The notes: generated from the sequence alone by a model not told the origin. 64,000 bases of DNA from Clostridium_X cadaveris (GCF_039521325.1 NZ_BAAACD010000016.1), one strand, 5' to 3'; numbered from the stretch's first letter, positions 19,267-29,429 are shown. Numbers and translations are program-made.

Positions 19267-19974
19267 TTATATAATCAAGCTTACTCCTGATATTAATAAT
19301 AAAATGTAAGACAATTTTAAAAATGCTTTTTGACTCATTTTTTCTGCGAGCCTATTCCCAATTATAACTCCAATAAGAAGTGCAGGAATAGCTACAACTA
19401 CAGTTTCCATTATTGTTGCATTTATAACTCCATCTATTATTTGTTTTATTAAGATATAAACATTCAAAACTATCCACATTGGGGATAATGTTGCTCTAAA
19501 CTGTTCTTTATTTTTAATTTTTTTCACAGCATATATTATAAGGAGAGGTCCTCCCGAAATAAACATACCATGTATTATTCCTGCTGCTAATACTATTGTT
19601 ATAAGTGCTGCTTCACATAAATTAAATTCCTTAGTCACAAATAATCCTTTAAAGGCTATTATTATTACGAAAACTGCATATATAGTCAATAATATATCTA
19701 CAGAAAATATACTATAAAGATATTCTCCTATGAAAACCCCTATGAGCATTATTATAGACATCTTAAAAAACTCATTCCAGACTATGTGCTTATAAGATTT
19801 TATAACTATTATTCCACATGCAACGATTGTAACTATATTAAGCACTGGCTTTGCTACGTCTATACCCAAAAGTAATATTGAAAAAGGCATAGCCAATACC
19901 GTACCAGCAAAACCCGTTATTCCTTGAATTATATTAGTAATTAATACCACAAGGAAAAACAATATGTAATTCAT
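19267..19974 (-). CDS. TauE/SafE-family permease (putative anion/sulfite exporter)
   Basis: 235 residues, nearly all hydrophobic, with about seven to eight membrane helices. The start QGITGFAGTVLAMPFSILLL and the middle GMFISGGPLLIIYAVKK are the two repeated GxxxG-type signatures of the TauE/SafE (DUF81) family, whose members export sulfite, sulfoacetate or similar anions. Nothing in the neighbourhood indicates the substrate. It is monocistronic. Confidence 0.85.
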   Translation of the reverse strand: MNYILFFLVVLITNIIQGITGFAGTVLAMPFSILLLGIDVAKPVLNIVTIVACGIIVIKSYKHIVWNEFFKMSIIMLIGVFIGEYLYSIFSVDILLTIYAVFVIIIAFKGLFVTKEFNLCEAALITIVLAAGIIHGMFISGGPLLIIYAVKKIKNKEQFRATLSPMWIVLNVYILIKQIIDGVINATIMETVVVAIPALLIGVIIGNRLAEKMSQKAFLKLSYILLLISGVSLII

Positions 19975-20068
19975 CTAAAATTCCTCCTATGTTTATACTC
20001 TAATATATATTAAATGTAAATTTGATATATATTATTCTTCATCATCTTTGTTTAATTGGAAACCTTTC

Positions 20069-20863
20069 TCAGTTTATTATGTTTTTTATTGCATAATCTA
20101 TAATATGATTGTCATTGGAAGGAGCTATATGTGCTGTTTCTCTTTTAAGTCTTTCGCTTCCATTTTCTACGCAAAATCCTAAAGCTCCAACCGTTAAAAG
20201 TTCTGAATCATTCATATTATCTCCAAACGTAATAAGCCTATCCCTATCTATACCTAGTTTGTCACATAATATACCTAGAGCATGTCCTTTTGATGTATTG
20301 AATGGCGCCAACTCTAGATACCTATCTCCAGTTCTCACTATTGGTCCGTTATCATATTGCTTCTGATATATTTCCTCTAACAGGTCTATCTCTTCTTTTT
20401 CTCCTATTATAAGAACTTTAGCCCAGTTTTTATCAAACAAGTCCTCGTTTATTTCGTATATTACATCATAGCCTGACTTTGAAAATCTCTCAGTGTATTT
20501 GCATGAGTTGTAAATATAAACTGTCTCTTCCGCATATACCTCTATCCCTAAAGAAGGTCTTTCTTTTAAAATTTTCTTTATAACCTGCTTTCTGTTTTCC
20601 TCTAAAAAAACTTCAAATATTGTTTCACCTGTCTCAAAATCATATATCTTCGTTCCGTTATATAGTATAGCTGGAAGATTGATATTTAGCCTGTCCATAA
20701 ATCTTTTTACTGATGGAAGCATTCTTCCTGTTGCTACCGTAAATTTACCACCATGTTCTGTGAATTCTTTTATAGCCTCTATATTTTCCTCTGACAATTT
20801 CCCCTTACTATTTAAAAGAGTTCCGTCCATATCAGTGACTATTGTATATCCTTGAAATCTCAT
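20069..20863 (-). CDS. Cof-type HAD-superfamily phosphatase
   Basis: 264 residues with the nucleophile motif TDMDGTLLNSKG near residue 11, motif II at FTVATGR, a C2-type cap domain in the middle, and motif III/IV with a lysine in TSKGHAL and GDNMNDSELL. These cytoplasmic phosphatases remove phosphate from sugars, nucleotides or cofactors such as FMN and PLP; specificity is not predictable. Length fits the Cof family. Confidence 0.92.
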   Translation of the reverse strand: MRFQGYTIVTDMDGTLLNSKGKLSEENIEAIKEFTEHGGKFTVATGRMLPSVKRFMDRLNINLPAILYNGTKIYDFETGETIFEVFLEENRKQVIKKILKERPSLGIEVYAEETVYIYNSCKYTERFSKSGYDVIYEINEDLFDKNWAKVLIIGEKEEIDLLEEIYQKQYDNGPIVRTGDRYLELAPFNTSKGHALGILCDKLGIDRDRLITFGDNMNDSELLTVGALGFCVENGSERLKRETAHIAPSNDNHIIDYAIKNIIN

Positions 20864-21039
20864 TTTTCTCTCCCTTTGAATAAAAAATTTATTTACATCT
20901 AAGTATAATAGTTAATAAACTATAAATTCAATAGGGATGTGAAATCATGAAAAAAACATTTAAAATAGACAAATCTTTAGACTCAAAAATAAAATCTTTA
21001 AGAAGTTTTACACTAGAGATGGTTATTTATTTTCATAAA

Positions 21040-21069
21040 AAGATGCCTCCCATAATAAGGAGGCATCTT
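21040..21069. terminator. Terminator after the flavin-reductase gene
   Basis: An 11-bp perfect stem (21040-21050 with 21059-21069) containing AAGATGCCTCC, with A and T flanks on both sides; it serves the minus-strand reductase gene and may stop plus-strand transcription too. Confidence 0.8.
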
Positions 21070-21090
21070 CTTTAGTATATTTTATTATCT

Positions 21091-21831
21091 TTATGCAAAG
21101 AATTCATAATTAATTCTATCTTTATCTACTCCAAGTTCTAACAGAGAACTTTCTAATCCTTTCATAAATGGAGGTGGTCCACAGAAATAAAAATCTGATT
21201 CTAAAGAAAGATTCTCATTTATCCATTCCTTTGTAACTCTTCCCTCAAAGTCATAATTTACTCCCTCTTTATCTTCTTCTAGAGGTTTTGAGTAAAATAC
21301 AGTATTTTTTGTTCCCATTCTCTTAGAGGTTAATTCAATTTCATCTTTAAATGGATGCATTTTAGAATTCTGTACAGCTTGAATGAAATGAATATTGCTA
21401 TTTCTCTTTGACTCATCATAAAGCATTGATAATAGAGGCGTAACACCTATTCCTCCGGATATCAAAACTATAGGTCTTGATTTTGGACGGTTCTTTATCG
21501 TAAAAGCTCCTGTTGGTACCATGGCTTCAATTGAATCTCCTATATTAAAATTTTCATGAAGAAAAGTACTTATAAGCCCACCTTCAACCTTTTTTACGCT
21601 TATTCTATATACAAAATCATTAGGGTGATTCGATAAACTATAAGTTCTCATCACATCTTTATACTTTGGATCTTCTGTCTTTATCTTGAAAGGTAGAAAC
21701 TGTCCTGCTTTATGAACAGCAAGTTCCCCTCCATCCTTTGCTTTAAAATAAAATGATATTATATCTGAACATTCTTCTACTTTATCTACTAAAACAAGTT
21801 CTCTAAATCCGTTCCAATTTCCATTTATCAT
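21091..21831 (-). CDS. Stand-alone FAD/NAD(P)H oxidoreductase, flavohaemoglobin-reductase-like
   Basis: 246 residues forming an FNR-type two-domain reductase. RTYSLS is the FAD-binding motif, GGIGVTPLLSML the NAD(P) motif and YFCGPPPFM the C-terminal motif. It closely follows the reductase half of flavohaemoglobin (Hmp) but has no globin domain. It therefore probably passes electrons to a separate haem or iron-sulfur partner. A 200-base A+T-rich gap with a poly-A hairpin lies upstream. Confidence 0.85.
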   Translation of the reverse strand: MINGNWNGFRELVLVDKVEECSDIISFYFKAKDGGELAVHKAGQFLPFKIKTEDPKYKDVMRTYSLSNHPNDFVYRISVKKVEGGLISTFLHENFNIGDSIEAMVPTGAFTIKNRPKSRPIVLISGGIGVTPLLSMLYDESKRNSNIHFIQAVQNSKMHPFKDEIELTSKRMGTKNTVFYSKPLEEDKEGVNYDFEGRVTKEWINENLSLESDFYFCGPPPFMKGLESSLLELGVDKDRINYEFFA

Positions 21832-21991
21832 TATAAAAACCTCCTACAGTTTTTATTAAACAATAATTGTTATTATTTAATAAATTAACATAAGTATATA
21901 TCTTTATCCAATTTAAGTCAATAGCTTTATAAAATAAATTAAACTCTTACTCTATTACTTTTAGAAATATCATTTTAATTTATACATAAAA

Positions 21992-22023
21992 AAAATGACT
22001 TATCCTTCTACAAATAAGTCATT
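21992..22023 (-). terminator. Terminator of the APC permease gene
   Basis: An 11-bp perfect stem (21992-22002 with 22013-22023) built on AAATGACTTAT is followed by a long T-run on the minus strand, 26 bases after the permease stop. Confidence 0.8.
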
Positions 22024-22048
22024 TGATTTCAATATAGTATTTATGAAA

Positions 22049-23401
22049 TTAATAATTGGATATTTTATCTACTAAGCCAATATTTTTACTTTGGTATTTC
22101 CAAAATAGGGCTGAACCTATTAAAAGTAATCCGCATATGAGTGTGTATAGGGAAAATAATGGGTTACTAATGCTTCCAAATAATATTATAAGGGATCCTA
22201 TGGTTGCAAAGATAGGATTTATAATTCCTTTCCATACTCCCTTTATCTCCCTGCTACATCCCATTCTAAATACTTTAACATACAAAAGAATATACAAAAC
22301 ATAATTTATTGTTATTGATATCTCAGATATATCTGAGTTTTGAAGCATTGAAAACTTTTGAGTTAAATAATGAATTACTAAACACACGCAACTTATAATA
22401 AAAGCGATAATAGATGAATTAACTGGCATAGCAAGCTTTTCATTCATAACAGAAAATCTCTTATAATTTGGGAACATTCCTCTGATTGATAAAGAGTAAG
22501 GCATTCTAGTATGTCCCATTGTAAGTCCATTAACGGTTCCTAAAATTGAAATTACAACGAAAGTTACTATTATCTTAGCTCCCATAGGTCCAAATATCTT
22601 ATTTGCAGCTAAATCAACATGAGAATCTCCCATTTGCATTACTACATCTGGTCCCAAGAAACTGCTTATACCTACAAAATATAATAGATATATTGCCAAT
22701 ATAAATAATGGTGCTATAACCAAAGCCTTAGGAAGATCTCTTTCGGGCTTTTTCATTTCATGTCCTATACTTGTGGCAACTATCCATCCATCAAATGAAA
22801 ATGCTATTGGAGCTATTGCTGCTATCCATCCAAAAGATTGCATATTTGTTACATCTGACACTACAACTGTAGAGACATCTCCAAATATAAGTCCTGTAGC
22901 TGCTATTAATATTAACGGAATTATTTTTATTACTGTAGAGGCATTTTGAAAGTATCCTCCCAATTTTGCTGACAATACGTTTGATAAATACATATAAATT
23001 ATTACTATTGCACCTATTAATGTTTGTGTTTCTAATGTGCTATTGATACCAAATAACATACATATATAAATTCCTGCTACCCATGCTACAACTGCAACTA
23101 ATGTTGGATAATATAAAAATGTGTGAAACCATCCTATGGCGCATGCTATATATTTGTTGTATGCATTTTCTGCATAAGTTATAATTCCTCCAGCCTCTGT
23201 ATTTCGTGAAGCTAATTCTGCTATTGTAAGACTACCAAATATAATAGATATTGCGGCTATACAAAAAACTAGCACACCTAAACTGATGCTTCCCCCTGTA
23301 GCTACTAGAATATTATCACTCTTAAAAAATATTCCTGATCCAATTACTATACCTACTATCATAGCTATAGCCGTAAACAAACCATATCTCTTTTCTTTCA
23401 T
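22049..23401 (-). CDS. APC-family amino acid permease
   Basis: 450 residues with twelve predicted membrane helices and the APC-superfamily start IAMIVGIVIGSGIFFKSDNI, where the GSGIF turn forms part of the substrate site. The overall pattern resembles LAT/SteT-type exchangers such as serine/threonine antiporters. The LysR gene at 23663 lies upstream on the same strand and may regulate it. Substrate unknown. Confidence 0.9.
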   Translation of the reverse strand: MKEKRYGLFTAIAMIVGIVIGSGIFFKSDNILVATGGSISLGVLVFCIAAISIIFGSLTIAELASRNTEAGGIITYAENAYNKYIACAIGWFHTFLYYPTLVAVVAWVAGIYICMLFGINSTLETQTLIGAIVIIYMYLSNVLSAKLGGYFQNASTVIKIIPLILIAATGLIFGDVSTVVVSDVTNMQSFGWIAAIAPIAFSFDGWIVATSIGHEMKKPERDLPKALVIAPLFILAIYLLYFVGISSFLGPDVVMQMGDSHVDLAANKIFGPMGAKIIVTFVVISILGTVNGLTMGHTRMPYSLSIRGMFPNYKRFSVMNEKLAMPVNSSIIAFIISCVCLVIHYLTQKFSMLQNSDISEISITINYVLYILLYVKVFRMGCSREIKGVWKGIINPIFATIGSLIILFGSISNPLFSLYTLICGLLLIGSALFWKYQSKNIGLVDKISNY

Positions 23402-23662
23402 GCACTATCCTCCTACCATACTTCCATAGTTTTTATTTATATATTATTTTATTTTCAATATTATACCGTATAATATAATAATTTAATATAAAAAGTTCAA
23501 TTTTTTTATATAAATATATTTTCAGACAGATGTGTAAATATATTTTTTAGTATAAATTATCATATATAGAAAATCATTGTCATTTTAATAATATATAGTT
23601 TTTATTAGTAGAAGGTTTAAACTTACCACTATGATAGTAATTTTTGATTCTATAATTTATGC

Positions 23663-24544
23663 TTAAATATTAGAAAACATTTTACTGTCTTCTATGAAGT
23701 TTTTAAGATAATCTGATACAAATTTATTTTTATGATAAATTACACATATATCCCTATATATGTCTACATCTTCAATCTCTACAACATGCAATTTACCATT
23801 CTTTATTTCTTCATCTATTATTAAAGTGGATAAAACTCCTAGTCCTTGTCCTTCAATTACAGCATGCTTTATAGAATCAGTATTAGTGCTGATCCATTTC
23901 TCATTTAATTCTACATTTTCTCCATGGATTACATTATCAAAAATTTCTCTGCTTCCACTTCCAACTTCTCTCATAATCATGTCTTCGCCATTTAAATCTT
24001 TTAACTTTATTCTGCTTTTCTTGTAGAATTTATGATCTCGTCCTGTTATAAGAGACATCTTATCCCTATATATAGGAATTTTTATTATGTCTTTATTAGT
24101 TATGACACCTTCCACAATTCCCACATCCAATTGGCTAGTCAATATCATATGTTCTATTTCATTTGTATTGTTTATTGTAATCTTGGTTAATATATTATTC
24201 TTATTCTTCTCAAATTTTTTTATTATAGGATTAAGGAGACAAGTTCCTACGGTTATAGTAGCCCCTACTCTAAGACATATGTTTTGTCCTGTATTTTTTA
24301 ATTCCCTTTCCATCTCATCAAATGATTCTACTATGTGTCTTGCATATTTAAGTAGCATCTCTCCACTCTTTGTTATGTATAATTTCTTGGAAAGCCTTTC
24401 AAAAAGTCTAATTCCATAATACTCTTCTATCTCCCTAATAGCCTGACTTACTGATGGTTGAGATATAAATAATTCTTCTGCCGCAGTGCTCATTTTACCG
24501 CAGTCAGCAACTGTTATGAAAATTTTTAAGTGCCTTATGTTCAT
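23663..24544 (-). CDS. LysR-family transcriptional regulator
   Basis: 293 residues with the winged-helix segment MSTAAEELFISQPSVSQAIR near residues 18-37 and a periplasmic-binding-like effector domain. Its ATG overlaps the mscL stop by four bases (ATGA), so it is translated with mscL. The downstream APC permease is the likeliest target. It resembles CysL/CidR-type regulators, without enough detail to choose an effector. Confidence 0.92.
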   Translation of the reverse strand: MNIRHLKIFITVADCGKMSTAAEELFISQPSVSQAIREIEEYYGIRLFERLSKKLYITKSGEMLLKYARHIVESFDEMERELKNTGQNICLRVGATITVGTCLLNPIIKKFEKNKNNILTKITINNTNEIEHMILTSQLDVGIVEGVITNKDIIKIPIYRDKMSLITGRDHKFYKKSRIKLKDLNGEDMIMREVGSGSREIFDNVIHGENVELNEKWISTNTDSIKHAVIEGQGLGVLSTLIIDEEIKNGKLHVVEIEDVDIYRDICVIYHKNKFVSDYLKNFIEDSKMFSNI

Positions 24545-24957
24545 ATTGATTCCTTCTTTAATAAATCTCTTATTTCTGTAAGTAATTCTATATCTGCAGG
24601 TGTTTTCTCTTCTACTACTTCTCTTACTTCCTCTTTTCTCTTTTTCTCAAATCGTGTTATAACTTTAATGAACACAAATATTGAAAGAGATATTATAAGG
24701 AAATCAACTATATTTTGAATAAACATTCCTAAGTTTAAGGTTACAGCAGCGCTACTTTCTGTAGCTTCCACAAGGACAACTGTAAATTCTTTAAAATTTA
24801 CACCTCCAGTTAGTAAACCTACAACTGGCATTATAATATCATTCACCAGTGATGATACTATTTTATTAAAGGCACCTCCAATAACTACACCAACTGCTAA
24901 ATCTAAGACATTACCTTTTAAAGCAAAAGCTTTAAAATCTTCTATAAATTTTTTCAT
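24541..24957 (-). CDS. mscL: Large-conductance mechanosensitive channel
   Basis: 138 residues with the family start FIEDFKAFALKGNVLDLAVG, a first pore helix continuing GVVIGGAFNKIVSSLVNDII, a second helix near residues 72-97 and a charged C-terminal coiled segment. It opens under membrane tension to release solutes on osmotic downshock. Length is normal. The gene overlaps the LysR gene downstream by four bases. Confidence 0.97.
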   Translation of the reverse strand: MKKFIEDFKAFALKGNVLDLAVGVVIGGAFNKIVSSLVNDIIMPVVGLLTGGVNFKEFTVVLVEATESSAAVTLNLGMFIQNIVDFLIISLSIFVFIKVITRFEKKRKEEVREVVEEKTPADIELLTEIRDLLKKESI

Positions 24958-25155
24958 TATTCTTTCCCTCCAAATTAAACTTCTTCTTATTATGATAACT
25001 AATTACCATAAATCAATCAACTTAAGAATAATAAATTCATTTAGTTCTTTATAGATTATTATTAACCACTTATATACATTTAAAATCAGTCAAAAATATA
25101 TGTTTTAATTAATACTTTTTAGAGATGAGAAAAATATATACTCCTATATTCTTCT

Positions 25156-25953
25156 CTACTCAATAAACATTTGGATTTGACAGCTATATGAATCAACATT
25201 AAATAAATCATTAAATAGTTCCATTTCAATAAACCATTTAACCTTCAAATTATTATCTTTTGCATATTTAATTAATTTCTCTATACGCTTGCTTTCATTT
25301 TCTTTTGTATAGCTTAAAGTTATATATCTTCCCTTAGGCAAAATTTTAATATGTTCATCTATCTTAACATTATTAGAAAATTTTATTCCATCAAATACGT
25401 ATACAGGTTTTGCAGTTCCAGAAGAATTAAATTTGTAAATTATACCTCTATCCATAGAGCTTTCCACTTTCTTATGACGAATCATTTTTTCTAAATTTGA
25501 ATAATAAATAAGTTCTTTAAGGTCTCCTACCTCTTTGCAAGGTGTTACAATGATGTATCTATCTTCAAAAAACCTTTCAACTATATCATCATTTTCAGCT
25601 ATATATTTAGAGTCTTGTATGCTAAAACTTAACTCATCTATGTTGTTTATTATATCCTTCATTCTATTTATATTTTCCTCAGCTTCTTTCTTTTTATCTT
25701 GAAGAAAATCTAAAAGTTTATCAGTATTTTTCTCCTTGAATATTTCTTGAAGTTCAGAAATACTTGTGCCCAAAGTCCTGCATCCTTTTATTATATCTAT
25801 ATGAACAAATTGATCTATTGAATAGTATCTATATCCTGTATTCTCATCAATATATGCAGGTATAAGAATGCCTACTTTCTGATAATATCTTAATGCTTTT
25901 ATAGTTACCTCTTTAATCTTCGACACTTCTCCAATAGAATATAATTTTTTCAT
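25156..25953 (-). CDS. MerR-family transcriptional regulator with GyrI-like effector domain
   Basis: 265 residues from the ATG at 25953, chosen because AAAGGAAG precedes it and MerR proteins start with a few residues before the helix-turn-helix; the longer frame to 26019 lacks a good site. The N-terminus LYSIGEVSKIKEVTIKALRY is the MerR DNA-binding domain, followed by a long dimerisation helix (about residues 75-110) and a C-terminal ligand domain like those of BmrR/BltR. It probably responds to drug-like molecules and is divergent from the GNAT gene at 26073. Confidence 0.88.
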   Translation of the reverse strand: MKKLYSIGEVSKIKEVTIKALRYYQKVGILIPAYIDENTGYRYYSIDQFVHIDIIKGCRTLGTSISELQEIFKEKNTDKLLDFLQDKKKEAEENINRMKDIINNIDELSFSIQDSKYIAENDDIVERFFEDRYIIVTPCKEVGDLKELIYYSNLEKMIRHKKVESSMDRGIIYKFNSSGTAKPVYVFDGIKFSNNVKIDEHIKILPKGRYITLSYTKENESKRIEKLIKYAKDNNLKVKWFIEMELFNDLFNVDSYSCQIQMFIE

Positions 25954-26072
25954 TTTACTCACTTCCTTTAAATTTTTAAATTCAGTTGACTCTCCTCTTA
26001 GGGTATATTTTACTATCATTATAAAATAATTATTAAAAGTAGAAAAGTTATTTATGGGAAGGTGTTTTAAAG

Positions 26073-26702
26073 ATGAGTAATGTTATATATAGAGATTTAA
26101 GAAAAGAAGATTATAATGCCATAAAATTTCTCATAGGAGATGCTTTTGGCTTCAATGAATTTATATCAGATAAAAAATTTTTAAATGATATACTCAATAT
26201 TTACCTTCAGGACTGCATACTAGCCAGTTCTTTTGGAAAAGTTGCTGAAAAAGATAATAAGGTTATAGGAATAATCCTTGGTAAAGCTAAAGATGATAAT
26301 ACTAATTTGAGAAAATTTCATAACTTAACAAACATTGCTTCTACAATATTTAAACTTCTTATATCTAAAAAGGAAAATAAAAAGGTTCTTAAAGAATTTT
26401 CAAAAATCCATAATACCTATGATGAACTCATTAAAGGAAAAAAGTGTGACTTTCAAGGATGCATACAATTATTTATTGTATCTAAAGAATCAAGAGGGCT
26501 TGGAATGGGAAAATCTTTAGTATCACAGCTTTTTAATTATATGAATAAGATGGATGTAAAATCTTTATATCTTTATACAGATACAAAATGTAACTATGGA
26601 TTTTATGACAGCCAAAATTTTAAGCGCTTAAATGAAAAGAAAGTGTCTTTTGATGCATTTAATTATGACTTAGATATTTTCTTATACGGTTATAAACTCT
26701 AA
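26073..26702 (+). CDS. GNAT-family N-acetyltransferase
   Basis: 209 residues with a typical GNAT layout. IQLFIVSKESRGLGMGKSLV near residue 131 contains the acetyl-CoA pyrophosphate-binding R/Q-x-x-G-x-G/A signature, and the C-terminal YTDTKCNYGFYDSQNFKRL is the usual late strand-helix unit. The ATG follows GGGAAGG. The acceptor substrate is unknown. It is divergent from the MerR-type regulator and may be controlled by it. Confidence 0.88.
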   Translation: MSNVIYRDLRKEDYNAIKFLIGDAFGFNEFISDKKFLNDILNIYLQDCILASSFGKVAEKDNKVIGIILGKAKDDNTNLRKFHNLTNIASTIFKLLISKKENKKVLKEFSKIHNTYDELIKGKKCDFQGCIQLFIVSKESRGLGMGKSLVSQLFNYMNKMDVKSLYLYTDTKCNYGFYDSQNFKRLNEKKVSFDAFNYDLDIFLYGYKL

Positions 26703-26705
26703 TAA

Positions 26706-26740
26706 AAAAGACAGAAGAAAGTCAATCTCTTCTGTCTTTT
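26706..26740. terminator. Terminator between converging GNAT and SEC-C genes
   Basis: A 13-bp perfect stem (26706-26718 with 26728-26740) made of AAAAGACAGAAGA and its complement, flanked by A- and T-runs. Confidence 0.85.
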
Positions 26741-26754
26741 ATTCTTATTATATT

Positions 26755-27942
26755 TTAAGCATTCTTTCCGCAGCATTTTTTATATTTCTTTCCACTTCCA
26801 CAAGGACAAGGTTCATTTCTTCCTACTTTAACTTCTTTATCACTTCTTACATAAGTATTATTCTCAGCTAAAGTATATCCTCCTAAACTCCATACAGGTA
26901 TTCTCTTACATACCTCATTCATAACTATTGTAAATTCACCTTGTATGTATTGTGGCACAGGAAATTTCTCTATCATATCTTTGATAAGATCATTCTGACC
27001 TAAACGTTGATAAGATTGGTAAGTAGATATGAGCATCTCATCAAAATTATCCTCAGTTATAGTGTAGAATTCTTTTATAAACTTTTCAAGTTCCTTATAG
27101 TTTTTTCTATCTCCTATATACTCTTTTCCACAAGCCTTAAGTATTTCATGCTTAGTCAGTTTCTTATAGTCTGTAAGCTTTTCTGAATTATTGACATTAG
27201 CTTCAAGCTGCTCTTCATTGTCCATTAATGAGTTTATTCCAAGTCCATCAATATAAATATATTCTTCTGTAGATATCTCTTCCATAACAAGAAGCATATC
27301 TAATTCATCTAAACTTAATTCGATCTCTACATCCTGTGGAAGCCTATCCATAAAATCTTCTATTGTTAATACTCCGTAATAATAAAGCATTCCTTTAAAA
27401 AGCTTTATTATCTCTGAGTTATAGACTAATTTGCTCTTATCTATTTCAGAAAGAATCTCTTTTATTTGAGATGGTATGCAAGCATAAAGTTCATTATCCT
27501 TTAAAGCTGTATAAATAATACCTAGCTGTTCCATAAATACAACTGTATCCATCTTTTCATCTAGTTCTTCCATAAGAAGTATGCCATTATTTTTGCACAA
27601 AATCTCCATTACATCATAACATTCTAAATTCATGCATTTTGATAAATTTATGATAGAGTTCTTGTAGTTTTCATTAATATTATTTATTAAAACTTCCTTC
27701 TTATCACTAGATTTGTAGGAAATATTTAAATTATCCATTATAATTTTTAGAGTATCTTTAGTTTCAGTAGTTAAAAGCTCTAGCAAATTGTTTGAACATG
27801 CTCTTTTTGATACTCTCTTCAATTTCTTTCCCATATTCTTATTAACAAGCTCCTCTAATTCCTCTTCAAAGCTCTCTTTAATTTCCTCTACTCCATTTAA
27901 AATTTCTACATTTTCATTAGAAATATTATTCTTTTCTTTCAT
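26755..27942 (-). CDS. SEC-C zinc-motif protein, large
   Basis: 395 residues, largely helical and acidic, ending in a SEC-C zinc-binding motif (CPCGSGKKYKKCCG), as in the SecA tail. Near residues 55-95 is a Rho-N/SAP-like segment (LLELLTTETKDTLKIIMDNL). Such proteins are common in clostridia; a role in protein-quality control or nucleic-acid binding has been suggested for the domains but not shown here. The last 17 residues are identical to those of the SEC-C protein at 63268. Confidence 0.8.
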   Translation of the reverse strand: MKEKNNISNENVEILNGVEEIKESFEEELEELVNKNMGKKLKRVSKRACSNNLLELLTTETKDTLKIIMDNLNISYKSSDKKEVLINNINENYKNSIINLSKCMNLECYDVMEILCKNNGILLMEELDEKMDTVVFMEQLGIIYTALKDNELYACIPSQIKEILSEIDKSKLVYNSEIIKLFKGMLYYYGVLTIEDFMDRLPQDVEIELSLDELDMLLVMEEISTEEYIYIDGLGINSLMDNEEQLEANVNNSEKLTDYKKLTKHEILKACGKEYIGDRKNYKELEKFIKEFYTITEDNFDEMLISTYQSYQRLGQNDLIKDMIEKFPVPQYIQGEFTIVMNEVCKRIPVWSLGGYTLAENNTYVRSDKEVKVGRNEPCPCGSGKKYKKCCGKNA

Positions 27943-28032
27943 CTCACACCTCTAAACTTTTATTGACCTATCTTTAATTATATTATATATGTCAAGGTTA
28001 AGTTTTGCTTTTATATGATATACGCTTAAAAG

Positions 28033-28065
28033 AAATAGCCTCCAGTTTAAAACTAGAAGCTATTT
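28033..28065 (-). terminator. Terminator of the NADH oxidase gene
   Basis: A stem of about 15 bp with two mismatches (28033-28048 with 28051-28065) is followed by T residues on the minus strand, 33 bases after the stop. Confidence 0.65.
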
Positions 28066-28097
28066 TAAAAATTTATATATCCTTAATTTTTATCTTA

Positions 28098-29429
28098 TTA
28101 AAGTGCCTTTAAAGCTACAGTATTTAATAAACTCCATGGCTTATTGAAATGTGGTTGGAAGAAGAAATCTGTCATTGCAAGTTCTTCAACAGTCATATTA
28201 TTTTGTATAACTACCGATAGTGTATTCATATATTGAGTTAAATCTATCTTGGAGATTATCTGTCCTCCTATAACTCTTCTTGTATCAGCGTCAAATACAA
28301 GCTTCACTGTTGCTGGCTCAAATGTTGGCATGAATTCAGGTCTGTAGTTGTCTATAACAGCTACACTCTTAACATTCATTGATGTTGTAGCTTTTGCTAC
28401 TTCTTCTGTCAAACCAGTTGATGCTATATTTTGATCATAAATCTTAATGCCTGAAGTTCCCTGTGTACCCATATACTTAAGTGTTGGTTTTTCAATGTTT
28501 TTAGCAACTAACGTTCCCATTCTTACTGCGTTTGTTGCTAAAGGAATGTATCTCTTGTCTCCTGCTGGATTATATCTTACAACACAACAGTCACCAGCTG
28601 CAAATACGTCTTCTCTGCTTGTTCTCATATATTCATCTATGATTATTGCTCCATTTGGAAGAGTATCTAACTTTTCCTTTACTATCTTAGTATTTGGTGC
28701 AAAGCCTATACATAATACAACTAAGTCTCCCTTATAAGTTCCATGCTCAGTTACAACTTCTGTTACATTTCCATTTTCGCCATTAAACTTTTGGACTTTT
28801 TCACCTAGAACAAGCTTTACTCCTCTATCTGAAAATTCCTTTTCAGCTATATCTGTAAATTCTTTATCTAAGTACTTAGCCATTATTCTATTTTCAGCAT
28901 CAATTAGTGTTACGTTCTTTCCTTGCATTTCGAAAGCTTCTACTAATTCAACGCCTATATATCCAGCACCTATAACTATTACATTTTTTGCATTTTTTGA
29001 TTTTTCTATTATTGTAATAGCATGGTCATAATTTTTGCATAATTCTATATTGTTAAGCTCTCCACCTTCAAATCTTGGAACTATTGGCCATGATCCTAAA
29101 GTAAGAACTAACTTATCATAATTGTCTTCAAATATTTGCTCGGTTAAAAGATTTTTAACTTTAACTACTTTCTTATCAAAATCTATGTCTAGTACTTCAT
29201 GCTTCATATTTGTAACTACACCAAGATTTGCTAAATTTTCTGGTGAGTTATAAAATAAGCTCTTTGTATCTTCTATAACTTTTCCAACATTTAATGCTAT
29301 TCCACATGATAAAAATGAAATATTATCATTTTTTTCGTATATTGTTATCTGGCTATCTGGATGAAGCTCCTTTAAGTTTACTACTGCTGCAGTACCTGCA
29401 TGTGTGCATCCAACAACTATTATCTTCAT
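28098..29429 (-). CDS. nox: FAD-dependent NADH oxidase (water-forming type)
   Basis: 443 residues. It has an N-terminal FAD motif (VVGCTHAGTAAV) with the conserved His10, the redox-active cysteine in SFLSCGIAL near residue 42, a second NAD-binding Rossmann motif (VIGAGYIGVELVEAFEMQGK) near residue 155, and a C-terminal dimerisation domain. A single Cys42 with His10 is the pattern of NADH oxidases that reduce oxygen to water, and of the related CoA-disulfide reductases. In an anaerobe it would remove oxygen. AAAAGGGG precedes the ATG. Confidence 0.9.
   Translation of the reverse strand: MKIIVVGCTHAGTAAVVNLKELHPDSQITIYEKNDNISFLSCGIALNVGKVIEDTKSLFYNSPENLANLGVVTNMKHEVLDIDFDKKVVKVKNLLTEQIFEDNYDKLVLTLGSWPIVPRFEGGELNNIELCKNYDHAITIIEKSKNAKNVIVIGAGYIGVELVEAFEMQGKNVTLIDAENRIMAKYLDKEFTDIAEKEFSDRGVKLVLGEKVQKFNGENGNVTEVVTEHGTYKGDLVVLCIGFAPNTKIVKEKLDTLPNGAIIIDEYMRTSREDVFAAGDCCVVRYNPAGDKRYIPLATNAVRMGTLVAKNIEKPTLKYMGTQGTSGIKIYDQNIASTGLTEEVAKATTSMNVKSVAVIDNYRPEFMPTFEPATVKLVFDADTRRVIGGQIISKIDLTQYMNTLSVVIQNNMTVEELAMTDFFFQPHFNKPWSLLNTVALKAL

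Noticed and set aside
20947..21075. Plus-strand frame of 42 codons beginning MKKTFKIDKSLDSK
   Set aside because: Its last codons are the arms of the terminator hairpin at 21040-21069 and the ribosome binding site is weak, so it is probably fortuitous.
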